Origin: Acidicapsa acidisoli
Lineage (GTDB): Bacteria; Acidobacteriota; Terriglobia; Terriglobales; Acidobacteriaceae
Direction: 5' to 3'
DNA: 64,000 bases
Assembly: GCF_025685625.1 (NCBI RefSeq)
Contig: NZ_JAGSYI010000002.1
Span: 62,001-126,000, forward strand
Shown here piece after piece: positions 8,731-19,333 of the stretch. Numbering within the stretch: the first letter of the stretch is position 1; the number at the start of each line of letters is the position of its first letter. Both the position numbers and the translations under genes were made by a program. Below the pieces are notes generated by a model. That model did no database searches, had not been told where the DNA came from, and saw only the letters and a list, made by a program, of their open reading frames with translations.

Positions 8731-9309
8731 TCAGGAAGTGACTCTTGGTCCGTCCGCGACCTGGACCTGAACGAGTTCATCGACGAGGGTGCGATAGTTG
8801 ATCATCGCAGACCGCAGTTCCTCGGTGCTGGCTTCGGCCTTTCCGGGGCGGACGGCGACTCCGTGGGCTGAACGATAGTACTCCATCATGCGGGGATAGT
8901 TGACGGAGACGTCTTCGGCGCTTTGTTCGAAGCCGGCTACAGGATAGCCTCGTGCCAGGAGAAGCGCATTTACGAGTTCGTCGGCTTCTGTAACTGCGCC
9001 CTTGGGGTGATCGAGGAAGCGGGCTTCGACGGTGTGCCAGTCGGAGACGAAGCGCTCGCGCTGGGATGCGCCGAGTTCGCGGATTTTAAGCTTTTCGACG
9101 CGGGATTCGCGAGCTGCGAGGCCGGCTTCGGCTTTGCGTTGGGAGCCATGCTCCTCAACGGCGCGGTCGTATTCGGAGCCGAAGTGCTTGCGCAGTTTGA
9201 CGGTGTTCCGCTTGCGCTGGACGAGATAGACGGCAACGCAGACTGCGATGACACAGACGGCGACGATCAGGATGGAAATTAAAGTGGGACTGGAAAAGTT
9301 TAGCGGCAT
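8731..9309 (-). CDS. Membrane-anchored hypothetical protein, 192 aa
   Basis: An N-terminal transmembrane segment (about residues 10-32, ISILIVAVCVIAVCVAVYLV) is followed by QRKRN and a soluble, helical, charged domain with KHFGSEYDRAVEEHGSQRKA, RERFVSDWHTVEARFLDHP and YRSAHGVAVRP. The soluble part probably faces the cytoplasm. Similar proteins are common in acidobacteria and other soil bacteria without a known function. The ATG at 9309 has AAGGAGAACGCG directly upstream; an ATG 33 bases earlier does not. Confidence 0.82.
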   Translation of the reverse strand: MPLNFSSPTLISILIVAVCVIAVCVAVYLVQRKRNTVKLRKHFGSEYDRAVEEHGSQRKAEAGLAARESRVEKLKIRELGASQRERFVSDWHTVEARFLDHPKGAVTEADELVNALLLARGYPVAGFEQSAEDVSVNYPRMMEYYRSAHGVAVRPGKAEASTEELRSAMINYRTLVDELVQVQVADGPRVTS

Positions 9310-9675
9310 CGCGTTCTCCTTCAGGAGCGGTGGACTGTCCACGGGGTCATGATATGAATCCCTCGTGGGAAGGCCGTTTGGGTTGAGTCCGCCCGGCTCT
9401 ATCTGACAGCGAATGTTCTACGAGTCAGTGCTTTTCAGGGACTGACTGTGGATGTTTCCTCTCCATTGCCGGAGCAAAGATCGATCTGCTCCGACGTCCT
9501 TCACCGTAGCGGTGTGGATGGTCTACGTCTGAGCACTATGGACCGTTGAGAGGAATAGGGATTTGACTGCGGACAATTGCGAGGCGAGTGCTGGCGCTCA
9601 GGCCATTGGAGACGCGTGGTGTAGCCCATCTCCACACATTGAGGATGTGTGGAGATGGGTGCCCGAGAGGTTGGA
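9310..9675. other. Intergenic region with two inverted repeats
   Basis: The gap holds AGTCAGT...ACTGACT (9423-9447) and the 14-bp perfect hairpin at 9625-9659. No coding frame is supported. The promoter of the minus-strand gene starting at 9309 should be in its first part. Confidence 0.4.
9625..9663. repeat. Family C hairpin (CCCA...TGGGTGCCC)
   Basis: Perfect 14-bp stem CCCATCTCCACACA-ttgagga-TGTGTGGAGATGGG followed by TGCCC. It lies 16 bases past the stop of the ompA-family gene and may end its transcript. It shares flanks with hairpins at 25176, 26290, 61616, 61712 and 62582. Confidence 0.7.
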
Positions 9676-11319
9676 TTAGTTCTGGGGAGTTGCTGGTTGC
9701 TGAGTGGAAGCTCGATTGTCAACAGGTTGAGGGGCTGGGGCTGGCGCGACTTGCGACTGTGCGCCGGGAGCGGCTTGCTGGATGCCGATGGCGTCGCCAG
9801 AGACTACGAGCTGGACGCGTCTGTTCTGGGCGCGGCCTGCATTGGATGAGTTATCGGCGATCGGGTCGCTCTTGCCGAAGCCGGCTGCGGTGACGTTTCC
9901 GTTCTGCACGCTTTGCGATACGAGATAATCGCGTACGCCATCGGCGCGCTGCTCGGAGAGCTTCTGGTTGTATTCATCGGAGCCGATGTTGTCGGTGTAG
10001 CCTTCGACTTGCAGCTTGAGGTTGGGGTATGCGAGGAGGATTCCAGAAACCTTGGCGAGTTTTTCGCGGGCTTCCGGTTTCAGCGTGTACTTGTTGAAGT
10101 CGAAGAGCACGTCGGACATGTTTACGATCAGTCCGCGGGCTGTTTCTTTGGTTTGCAGTACTGCATTCAACTGCTCTTTGAGGCGTTCGCGCATCTGCTC
10201 GGTTTGCGCGGTGGCTTGCTGCGCGCTGGCTTCGGCTGCCTTTTGCGCGTCGCGCGCCTTTTGTGCTCGCGCTTCTGCTTCAGCAGCAGCGGCTTCGGCT
10301 TGCGCGCGATGGGCTGCTTCCTGCTCGGCTGCTAACTGCGACTTCTGGGCGTCCGCTTGCGAATTCTGCGCGGATTGTTCGGCGTCTTGCTTTGCTTTTA
10401 GCTGGGCGGCTTCGTCTTCCGCTTTCAATTTGCGGATGGTGATGATGCGCGCGTCTTCGGCGGATTGGACGGCCTCGCGGGCGAAGGTTATGGTTTCTTT
10501 GCGGTTGTCCTTGTGAAGATCGAGATCCTGGGCGTTCTTGAGCGCTGTCTTGGCGGTCTTCAGGGTGTCGTCGGCGTACTGGGCTGCTCCGGCGGCCTCT
10601 GCTATCTGTACTGCATTGACGGCTTCGTAGAGTTCCAGAGGGGAACGCTCGTCGCGGGTGATGGGATTGAGGACAGCGTGGCGTCCCGCTGTTTCGGCGT
10701 ATGCTCCGCGGGGCAGGAGGGAGTAATGCGCATTTACATGCTCGATTACGCCCTGGGTCTTGTCTTCGATGACGACGTTCTGCACCACGACGATATCGCT
10801 GGGCATGGTGACGGCGAAGTAGGGTTCAGCGGTAATGATCAATCCAAACGTTTGCAGGTTCGAGGTTACGGTGATCTGGTTCTTGTCTTTGGAGCCGGTG
10901 GGGAGCACTTCGCCGAGGTTTACGGGGCGGCCTTCTGGCGTGATTGCCCACAGAACGTACGTCAGGTACTCGTTGCCGAAACCGTTGGCTGGGGTCAAGC
11001 CTTCGAGGTTGGCCTCGATGGAGGTACGGCCTGCTCGAGCCTCAACTTTGGCGGTGCCTTTGGCGTTCGGTAGAAGGCTTGTGCCTTCGAAGGCGATCTT
11101 AGTCGAGCTTCTGCGATGGAAATAGTTGATGGCTGGGATGTCGCGGCCTACGACCTGCACCTTGTAGACCGGAATGCCGTCGCGCATCTCGGCCTGACTG
11201 AGTGGTCCGGAGCCTTGTTGATTTGGCGTAGTCGTCGGATTTGATTCCTGCGCATTCAACGCTCCGCACATAACCATGGCTAAGATGAGTACACTCGAGT
11301 TTCTGAAGTTATTGATCAT
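9676..11319 (-). CDS. OmpA-family protein with coiled coil, 547 aa
   Basis: Outer-membrane-associated protein with a peptidoglycan-binding C-terminus. Residues 1-23 are a signal peptide (SSVLILAMVMCGALNAQ-E). Residues of roughly 50-230 form an unrecognised beta-rich domain. An Ala/Lys/Gln-rich coiled coil spans about 235-390 (repeats such as AEAAAAEAEARAQKARDAQK). The OmpA/MotB domain follows (about 395-510) with LFDFNKYTLKPEAREKLAKV, EGYTDNIGSDEYNQKLSEQR and NRRVQLVV, carrying the conserved Asp and Arg that bind diaminopimelate. A Pro/Gln-rich tail ends it. Single gene, transcribed from the 11320-11586 gap. Confidence 0.9.
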   Translation of the reverse strand: MINNFRNSSVLILAMVMCGALNAQESNPTTTPNQQGSGPLSQAEMRDGIPVYKVQVVGRDIPAINYFHRRSSTKIAFEGTSLLPNAKGTAKVEARAGRTSIEANLEGLTPANGFGNEYLTYVLWAITPEGRPVNLGEVLPTGSKDKNQITVTSNLQTFGLIITAEPYFAVTMPSDIVVVQNVVIEDKTQGVIEHVNAHYSLLPRGAYAETAGRHAVLNPITRDERSPLELYEAVNAVQIAEAAGAAQYADDTLKTAKTALKNAQDLDLHKDNRKETITFAREAVQSAEDARIITIRKLKAEDEAAQLKAKQDAEQSAQNSQADAQKSQLAAEQEAAHRAQAEAAAAEAEARAQKARDAQKAAEASAQQATAQTEQMRERLKEQLNAVLQTKETARGLIVNMSDVLFDFNKYTLKPEAREKLAKVSGILLAYPNLKLQVEGYTDNIGSDEYNQKLSEQRADGVRDYLVSQSVQNGNVTAAGFGKSDPIADNSSNAGRAQNRRVQLVVSGDAIGIQQAAPGAQSQVAPAPAPQPVDNRASTQQPATPQN

Positions 11320-11586
11320 TTCGGTGTTACTCCTTCATTTGGCGTGTCGCATCCGGATTGGGATGTACAAAGTGTTTGCTTTAGAGACGTGATATCTCCT
11401 GCGCTGCCAATTGGTTCGAATGTTAGTCTTTTTACTGCGAAAGTTCTGGGCAATATAGGACAGTGCTTATTTCTATCTATGTTCGATTGTGCTCAGTAAC
11501 ATTGCGGGATTTGGTAATAAATACGTTGGCTAACAAAGCGCTGCACATCTGTATCAAGGGTATTCACCCAAGATTCGAGGTGGGTT

Positions 11587-11778
11587 TTATTGTGAATTGA
11601 CTGGGTAAAGCATTCTGGACAAGCTGAACCCTCGGCAATCGTGGATCTTTTCCAACGCTTCCAGATCGGCTTTCAATTTCTCGCGGGCAATTATGAGGAA
11701 GCATTTGGGGCAGATTGATTCAATAAATCCGCCTGCAATCGGCCTGTGCGGGAAAGGCTGCTCGTTTCGATCGGCCAT
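11587..11778 (-). CDS. Small Cys/His protein, 63 aa (paralogue of the one at 12184)
   Basis: No named family recognised. Potential metal ligands are His11, Cys23, Cys26, His46 and Cys48 (CPKCF and HDC). The protein at 12184-12378 has the same residues with the same spacings, plus a shared ES-x-CPxCF and a DL-x-x-x-E-x-x-H core. That conservation between two neighbours supports both as real genes. The size and CPxC motif suggest a small zinc-binding protein; the helix between the ligand pairs is amphipathic. Confidence 0.6.
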   Translation of the reverse strand: MADRNEQPFPHRPIAGGFIESICPKCFLIIAREKLKADLEALEKIHDCRGFSLSRMLYPVNSQ

Positions 11779-12183
11779 GGCTGGCCTCAGTTCTGTGGCT
11801 CTAATCCTATTCTAGAGCTGCAGGCTTCAGGATACTCTCGAATCCCAATATTCGGTGATGTTTAATTTTGGCATAAATATACTTCGTCCAGCACTCTCCT
11901 GTACGTTGGAAGCTTATTCGCAATTCGCGTGAAAAGATATCAATGGACGCGGGCATTAGGCTCGAACTTGTTTACCGTTCGTCCGATGTATGCCTTTGTC
12001 GCAAGGCTCTTAAGCGCAGGACGGATAGCAGCCCGGAGTGTGACCGTTCTCCACAGAGGACGCAACGAACCGGGAATCTAAATATCAGGCAGTGGGAAAT
12101 ATCCGAGAGACGCAAAGTCGAAGGGCGCATATGCCTACTGCCGCAGGAGGAACATTTCAAGAAGTCACCCCATCTCGATGATT
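11779..12183. other. Intergenic region, AT-richer than the surroundings
   Basis: The 405-base gap between the two small Cys/His genes holds no frame I can support. Its lower GC content near 11820-11945 fits promoter DNA for the 11587 gene, read on the minus strand. Confidence 0.35.
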
Positions 12184-12378
12184 TCACTCTTGGATGAATT
12201 TTCTAGAACCCCACAGTCTATCGAGGATCTCTAACCGGCAGATGTGGAGTTCTTCTCCGTGCTTCAAATCGCATTCAAGGACTTCCAACGCAACTGTCTG
12301 AAAGCAATCGGGGCATAGGGACTCTTGGTCTCCGTCTTCATTTGTACGGTGAAAAAATATGCGTGTAGTGTAGGTCAA
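12184..12378 (-). CDS. Small Cys/His protein, 64 aa (paralogue of the one at 11587)
   Basis: Partner of the 63-aa protein. Potential ligands: His10, Cys22, Cys25, His45 and Cys47, plus an extra Cys36. The pattern H-x11-CPxCF-x18-HxC is the same in both. The sequence between is acidic (LEVLECDLKHGEEL). Both genes are on the minus strand, 405 bases apart. The function is unknown; zinc binding is an inference from the ligands. Confidence 0.6.
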   Translation of the reverse strand: MTYTTRIFFHRTNEDGDQESLCPDCFQTVALEVLECDLKHGEELHICRLEILDRLWGSRKFIQE

Positions 12379-12414
12379 CGCCAGCCTCTTTTCGTAAAGA
12401 ACCCTTGGTTAGAT

Positions 12415-12576
12415 GCTCAACTCCAACCAAAAGCCTGTACAGTACAAGAAATCATTCTCAGAGGCTGGACGATCAGCGAAGGCGACCTTCCAAAAGCAAC
12501 GGTCACGAATGAGGCCGCGCTAGAAATGTGGGAGAGGCTCAAACATTCGTTCAGTTGGGTTAGTCAGCGTAGTTAA
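12415..12576 (+). CDS. Possible small protein (weak)
   Basis: A plus-strand frame ends with GWTISEGDLPKATVTNEAAL followed by EMWERLKHSFSWVSQRS, which has protein-like composition. The true start is unclear: the frame is open from 12325, but its first part is antisense to the 12184 gene. ATG at 12415 is out of this frame, so the start would be internal and non-ATG. Kept only as a weak candidate. Confidence 0.2.
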   Translation, partial: AQLQPKACTVQEIILRGWTISEGDLPKATVTNEAALEMWERLKHSFSWVSQRS

Positions 12577-12612
12577 TACCCGGAATTTAGTAGTGTCTTA
12601 ATTTTGGTGTAA

Positions 12613-12683
12613 GTATTCCCTCGTCGGCTAAAGCCGCATACAAGTGTGGCGTTTCAGGAGTAGCTGAAGCTGCACCCCTTTCA
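12613..12683. repeat. Degenerate family A repeat
   Basis: CCCTCGTCGGCTAAAGCCG, about 30 bases, then GTAGCTGAAGCTGCACCCCTTTCAAAGC. It has the same two-part layout as the full copies (GGCTaaAGCC, then a GCTgaAGC palindrome and a CCTTTCAAA end) but different arm sequences. Confidence 0.6.
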
Positions 12684-12943
12684 AAGCAAAGGCAAATCAG
12701 GACCTTAGCCGGGCTTGAGATGATTTGACAATTGCGGTTTGGGGCAGAATACTGATTGAGATGTTGAATCAGAGTCCGATTGTCGCGATTTCCTCTGCCA
12801 TGTGCTGCTGTATGTGCATGTGTGGCGGGCCCGTGGCTGCGGTTCTGAGACGGCGAATGCGATAAGCGCATAGCAGTTTCAAGCAAAGCGGCCCGGGTCC
12901 ACAAGGATTCGGGCCGTTTTGCAGTTTGCGGTGGGGAAGAAAA

Positions 12944-12974
12944 GCAGATCCTTCGCTTTGCTCAGGATGACAAA
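12944..12974. repeat. Family B repeat
   Basis: The 31-base word GCAGATCCTTCGCTTTGC + TCAGGATGACAAA is identical at 61656-61686 and 62529-62559. On the minus strand it reads CHPEQSEGSAF, which creates spurious open frames. Confidence 0.85.
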
Positions 12975-12993
12975 GTTTGTCCGTCATTCATGA

Positions 12994-15614
<2,621 letters not shown>

Positions 15615-15795
15615 TTCGCCGCTTGTCACTTCCGGCCTGTGTTTCTATAATCCCCACATCACCGCATGGAAGGCAGGACCCGAATATCGGCTACCCTGGG
15701 ATCCAGCATCTAATTCTGTTTGGCAGTTGTTGGCAAATCGTTCCCTTGCGCGTGTTGCATCGATTATGATCTTTTTGATCTCCCAGGAGCATTGA

Positions 15796-17133
15796 ATGAA
15801 GAAGTTTCTCCTCGCGTCCGTCTTCGCGTCTGCGTCCGCCTCTGTGCTTGCGCTGGCAGGGCTCACACTGGCTACTGCGCCCGCCCTTCTGGCGCAGGCC
15901 CCGGCTCCGGCTGCCGGCGACCAGCTCACCATCAAAGATCCTGCGGAGTTCAACGCCTATCAGAATTGCACGACGCAAACCACGCCTCAGGCAAAAGCTT
16001 CCGCCTGTGAAGGGTTTCTGACGCAGTATCCGCAGAGCATTGTGAAGAAAGCGGTGCTGAACGATCTGGTCGATGCTTATGCGGCAACTGATCCTGTCAA
16101 GACCATTGACACGGCGAAGAAGCTGCTGCAGATTGATCCGAATAACCTGAAGGCGATGTATCTGGTCGCTGCTCTCGAGAAGCAGCAGGCTGCGACCACG
16201 CCGGCCCAGGCCCCACAGTTGCTGGACGATGCGGCGGCGATGGCCACCAAGGGCTTGGCGGCGACCAAGCCGGCCGACGTGAAGGACGATGACTTTACGA
16301 AGCAGAAGGCTGCCACGGACCCCGTCTTCTATTCGATTCTGTCCAATGATCTGCTGGTTTCGAAGAAAGATCTCCCGGGTGCGGTTGCGGCGTTCCGCAC
16401 TGAGCTCGAGTACCTGGCGAAGAATAACCCGGACGGCACCACAAAGGCTCCAGGGTTGAACGACACCCTGCTGCTCGGCCAGACGTATACGCAGCTGACC
16501 CCTCCGGATTTTGTCAACGGAGTATGGTTCCTGGCGCGTGCCGAGAATTTTGCTCCTGCCAACTACAAACCGGTCATCGATAAGCAGGCCAAGTACTATT
16601 ACAAGCGCTTCCACGGAAAAGAGGACGGCTTCGACAAGGTTCTCGCTCTTGCCGCGACGACGATCTTCCCTCCGCCGGATTTCAAAATCGACCCCGCCCC
16701 GACATCGAAGGACATTGCTGACGGCGTCGTAGCGAGCACGCCGGATCTCTCTACGCTGGCGCTGGCTGACAAGGAATACATTCTTGCCAATGCCTCGAAG
16801 GAGAATGCGGAGAAGCTCTGGGCGCTGCTGAAGGACCAGGTCACGCAGATTCCGGGAACGGTGCTGGTCGCCACCGCGAGCCAGATTCAGCTTGCAGTGA
16901 CCGACGACGCGAAGGCGGACAAGAAGCCCGACTTCACGATCAACATGAAAACGCCGCTGACGGACAAGGAAATTCCGGCAGTGGGCACGGATATCACCAA
17001 CCTGATCGGAACGTTCGACTCTTACACGCAGAGCCCGGCTCAGATTATTCTGCGCGATGGAGAGCTCCAGACCGCGAAGAAGCCGGCAGCACCTCACAAG
17101 CCTTCAGCGGCGCACAAGAAGGCAGCTAGCTAA
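15796..17133 (+). CDS. Secreted TPR-like protein, 445 aa
   Basis: Signal peptide MKKFLLASVFASASASVLAL...LLAQ-A. The mature part begins with a helical repeat region reminiscent of TPRs (NAYQNCTTQTTPQAKASACE, FLTQYPQSIVKKAVLNDL, LLQIDPNNLKAMYLVAALEK), then a less clear region ending in a Lys/Ala/Pro-rich tail (PAAPHKPSAAHKKAAS). Probably periplasmic. Proteins of this layout are frequent in acidobacteria; no function is established. A terminator hairpin follows at 17171. Confidence 0.8.
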   Translation: MKKFLLASVFASASASVLALAGLTLATAPALLAQAPAPAAGDQLTIKDPAEFNAYQNCTTQTTPQAKASACEGFLTQYPQSIVKKAVLNDLVDAYAATDPVKTIDTAKKLLQIDPNNLKAMYLVAALEKQQAATTPAQAPQLLDDAAAMATKGLAATKPADVKDDDFTKQKAATDPVFYSILSNDLLVSKKDLPGAVAAFRTELEYLAKNNPDGTTKAPGLNDTLLLGQTYTQLTPPDFVNGVWFLARAENFAPANYKPVIDKQAKYYYKRFHGKEDGFDKVLALAATTIFPPPDFKIDPAPTSKDIADGVVASTPDLSTLALADKEYILANASKENAEKLWALLKDQVTQIPGTVLVATASQIQLAVTDDAKADKKPDFTINMKTPLTDKEIPAVGTDITNLIGTFDSYTQSPAQIILRDGELQTAKKPAAPHKPSAAHKKAAS

Positions 17134-17170
17134 TAGATGGATGGGTTTTGAATCGAACAAATGGGCATGG

Positions 17171-17202
17171 CGGGGCATCTCTTGCGGATGCCCCGTTTGC
17201 TT
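17171..17202 (+). terminator. Intrinsic terminator after the 445-aa secreted protein gene
   Basis: Perfect 9-bp stem CGGGGCATC-tcttgcg-GATGCCCCG followed by TTTGCTT, 37 bases past the stop at 17133. It also argues against a start of the next gene at 17148. Confidence 0.75.
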
Positions 17203-17258
17203 CTGGGTCCACTCGTTACGGCGACCTCTTTGGGTGGATGGTAAGCTTTAATCCAGAT

Positions 17259-18182
17259 ATGAAGGCTTGTTTATTTCAGATTTGGCTTATTCTTGTCGTG
17301 TTGGCTGGCCTAGGTTCGTGCTGGCGGGTGCAGGCTCAGACGGCTGCCGGGGCCAATCCCGGGTCTGATCTCGGGACTAATCACGGGTCTAATCACGGGA
17401 CTGGGGATACACACGGTCTGACTGTAGGAGTGATTCACCCCAGGGAGACGCCTTCGCCGTTTCCACTGGATGCCAGGACTGGGCACGGACAGGCTGGGCA
17501 GGCTCTGGAGTTTCGTTCGCCGGAGCGGATGTCGGCGACGGACAGGGAACTGGCAGACGCCAACCAGGCGGAGATCGTCCGGCGAGCGGGCTTGCTGGGC
17601 TTCGATCTCCGGAATGATGGCAAAGAACAGGGAAGCTGGGGCTACGAGCAGGCAGTCTGCCCCGTGTTTCCGCAGCACGTGATTCTGGAGTATAGCCGCA
17701 ACAATGGGCCAGGGGACGTGACGCTGTTCTCGGCTGTGATTCCGCGCGGCGAGGGTCATGTGCGGGTGATTCCGGTGCGGCGGCGCAGCTATTCGCTGTT
17801 TACGCCCGCTCCGTCGAATGCGCTCACTATAAACGACTTCAACCACATAGTTCTGGAGGGGCATGACGGTCTCTCGCCTGACTGGCTGACCCTGGGGCTT
17901 TGCTACACGGCGTTGGCTGGCGGACATGTACGGGCTGCCCTGCTTGCGCAGACGCCCGGGGCGGAGGTTTATCCGCTGTTGGCTCCTGCGATACTGATCG
18001 TTTCCGCCAAAGGGGGCGCAGAGGTCCGCTTTGACGATGAGACTCCGCATACGAAGGCGATGCAATGGAATCTGACATTTGCGCAGAATGGACATCTGCT
18101 TAAAGTACAGCACACCGCTTCCCGAGAACTGGTTGAGCGGCCGGTGCCGGGGAGTGCGGTGGAGGTCAAAGGCGCACCGTAA
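17259..18182 (+). CDS. Secreted hypothetical protein, 307 aa
   Basis: The start at 17259 gives a good signal peptide (MKACLFQIWLILVVLAGLGS, ending VQA-Q). The frame is open from 17148, but that version lacks a signal at its N-terminus and would span the terminator at 17171. After the signal comes a low-complexity Gly/Asn/His/Thr stretch (GSDLGTNHGSNHGTGDTHG) from short tandem DNA repeats, then a beta-rich domain of about 230 residues with CPVFPQHVILEYSRNNGPGD and HVRVIPVRRRSYSLFTPAP. Family unknown. Probably exported. Confidence 0.72.
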   Translation: MKACLFQIWLILVVLAGLGSCWRVQAQTAAGANPGSDLGTNHGSNHGTGDTHGLTVGVIHPRETPSPFPLDARTGHGQAGQALEFRSPERMSATDRELADANQAEIVRRAGLLGFDLRNDGKEQGSWGYEQAVCPVFPQHVILEYSRNNGPGDVTLFSAVIPRGEGHVRVIPVRRRSYSLFTPAPSNALTINDFNHIVLEGHDGLSPDWLTLGLCYTALAGGHVRAALLAQTPGAEVYPLLAPAILIVSAKGGAEVRFDDETPHTKAMQWNLTFAQNGHLLKVQHTASRELVERPVPGSAVEVKGAP

Positions 18183-18298
18183 GGGGGCAGGTGGTTGATC
18201 TGAGCAGGCCTTGAACAAGCACTGAACAAGCCGGTCAATTAGGAAGATTCACATTCTCTGCTTGTATGGAGCAGCTTGAATAAAGGCAAAGGAGGGGC

Positions 18299-18323
18299 CT
18301 GCAGCAATGGTGGGGTGCTGCAG
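18299..18323. terminator. Possible terminator between convergent genes
   Basis: CTGCAGCA-atggtgggg-TGCTGCAG, an 8-bp perfect stem, lies between the convergent genes ending at 18182 and 18358. It has no T run. Confidence 0.35.
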
Positions 18324-18357
18324 TGCTGCGCGCAGTCGCGCCGCTGTCCTCGCTTAT

Positions 18358-18951
18358 TTACACTGCCGTCAATGCAGGAATATCCCGCAACACCTCGGTC
18401 AACTTGCCGGAATTGATCTCGTAGAAGAAGCCGTAGAGCTTGACATGCTTCGGCACTGCCGGGCTCGCGCGAAGCAGCTCAAGATCGTACTGGAGCGACT
18501 TCTCGAAATCCGGAATGGCCAGGCTATCGCGATCAAACAACGTCGAGATATCAGCGTGATAATCATCGTGGAACTTCCTGAAGACGCGCTCTGGAATGAA
18601 CGAAGAAGTGCCGCAAAACGAGTGGTGAACCACAACGACATTTTGGACGTGGAACAAGTAATCCATCTCCGCTACCGTCATCAGGGCAGATGCGGCACGG
18701 CCGCCTGCGTTCGTCACGGTGAATAGGGTCCGCGTGGAACCAACCCGGTTTCCGGCTTCGTCGAGAATGACCTCGCCCGGGTAGACCTCGTCCCCAAAAT
18801 GCCCGGCGACCGCCTGCGGGATGTCGGATGCGCGCGGATCAACGCAATAGATCACCATGGTCTTCATCGGGATGGCAAAGTTGAAGCCGTTGAAATTGGA
18901 CTCATCGAACCAGGGTTGTCTCCTAGTTTCGAATTCGCTGTACTTTCCCAT
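18358..18951 (-). CDS. Beta-carbonic-anhydrase-like protein, 197 aa
   Basis: The zinc-site pattern of beta carbonic anhydrases is present: Cys36-x-Asp38-x-Arg40 in YCVDPRASD, and His110-x-x-Cys113 in HHSFCG, with NAGGRA between. The usual CxDSR is CVDPR here. Expected reaction: CO2 hydration. However, the N-terminal segment (SEFETRRQPWFDESNFNGFN) and the long insertion after HxxC (FRKFHDDYHADISTLFDRDS) differ from typical enzymes, so the substrate is not certain. Start at 18951 chosen because AAGGAGTCAGAAG precedes it; the frame continues upstream without support. Cytoplasmic. Confidence 0.78.
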   Translation of the reverse strand: MGKYSEFETRRQPWFDESNFNGFNFAIPMKTMVIYCVDPRASDIPQAVAGHFGDEVYPGEVILDEAGNRVGSTRTLFTVTNAGGRAASALMTVAEMDYLFHVQNVVVVHHSFCGTSSFIPERVFRKFHDDYHADISTLFDRDSLAIPDFEKSLQYDLELLRASPAVPKHVKLYGFFYEINSGKLTEVLRDIPALTAV

Positions 18952-19333
18952 CTTCTGACTCCTTCTGCGGTTGACTGTAAGAAAGAGGTGTAGCTGCCGC
19001 CAGCCGCCTCCGAATCTAGACATCTTCGGCCACTCGAGAACAGCCGTGAAGCCGATGTGTTGATTAAGTCAGAGAAAATAAGGGGCGGCCATTGGACGAA
19101 GGTATCGATCGATACTTTCGTATCAGCGAACATTAAGCTCCGACTACTGCGGGGATATATGAGATCTAACGCCCTCCGTGGTCGGACCGGTCGCATAGAC
19201 CGCTCCGGTTCCTTAGAGTGCGATTTTAGACGTTTGGTGTGGCGCCCTCCCCCATCCCTTCTCGCAGTTTATGTACGGGCTGAGGCCTGCGTCCTTCAAA
19301 CGGACCCGTTACCTATTGCAGCTACTTATCGCG
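18952..19333. other. Intergenic region with a partial family A repeat
   Basis: The 382-base gap contains a decayed family A half (19271-19309, TGTACGGGCTGAGGCCTGCG then TCCTTCAAACGGACCC). GTATCGATCGATAC near 19101 is a 14-base palindrome with neighbouring GTATC words and could be an operator. No gene seen. Confidence 0.45.

Noticed and set aside
8426-8780. Overlapping open frames on both strands between the sigma gene and 8731
   Set aside because: No start signal or family motif; the plausible C-terminus at 8498 is cut by an upstream in-frame stop. Possibly a decayed gene.
11943-12197. Plus-strand frame of 84 codons between the two small Cys/His genes
   Set aside because: No ribosome binding site, irregular composition, and overlap with the end of the better-supported minus-strand gene.
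15691-17097. Long minus-strand frame (468 codons) antisense to the 445-aa secreted protein
   Set aside because: Composition is Arg/Leu-biased, without any motif; the opposite strand has a signal peptide and a terminator in the right place.
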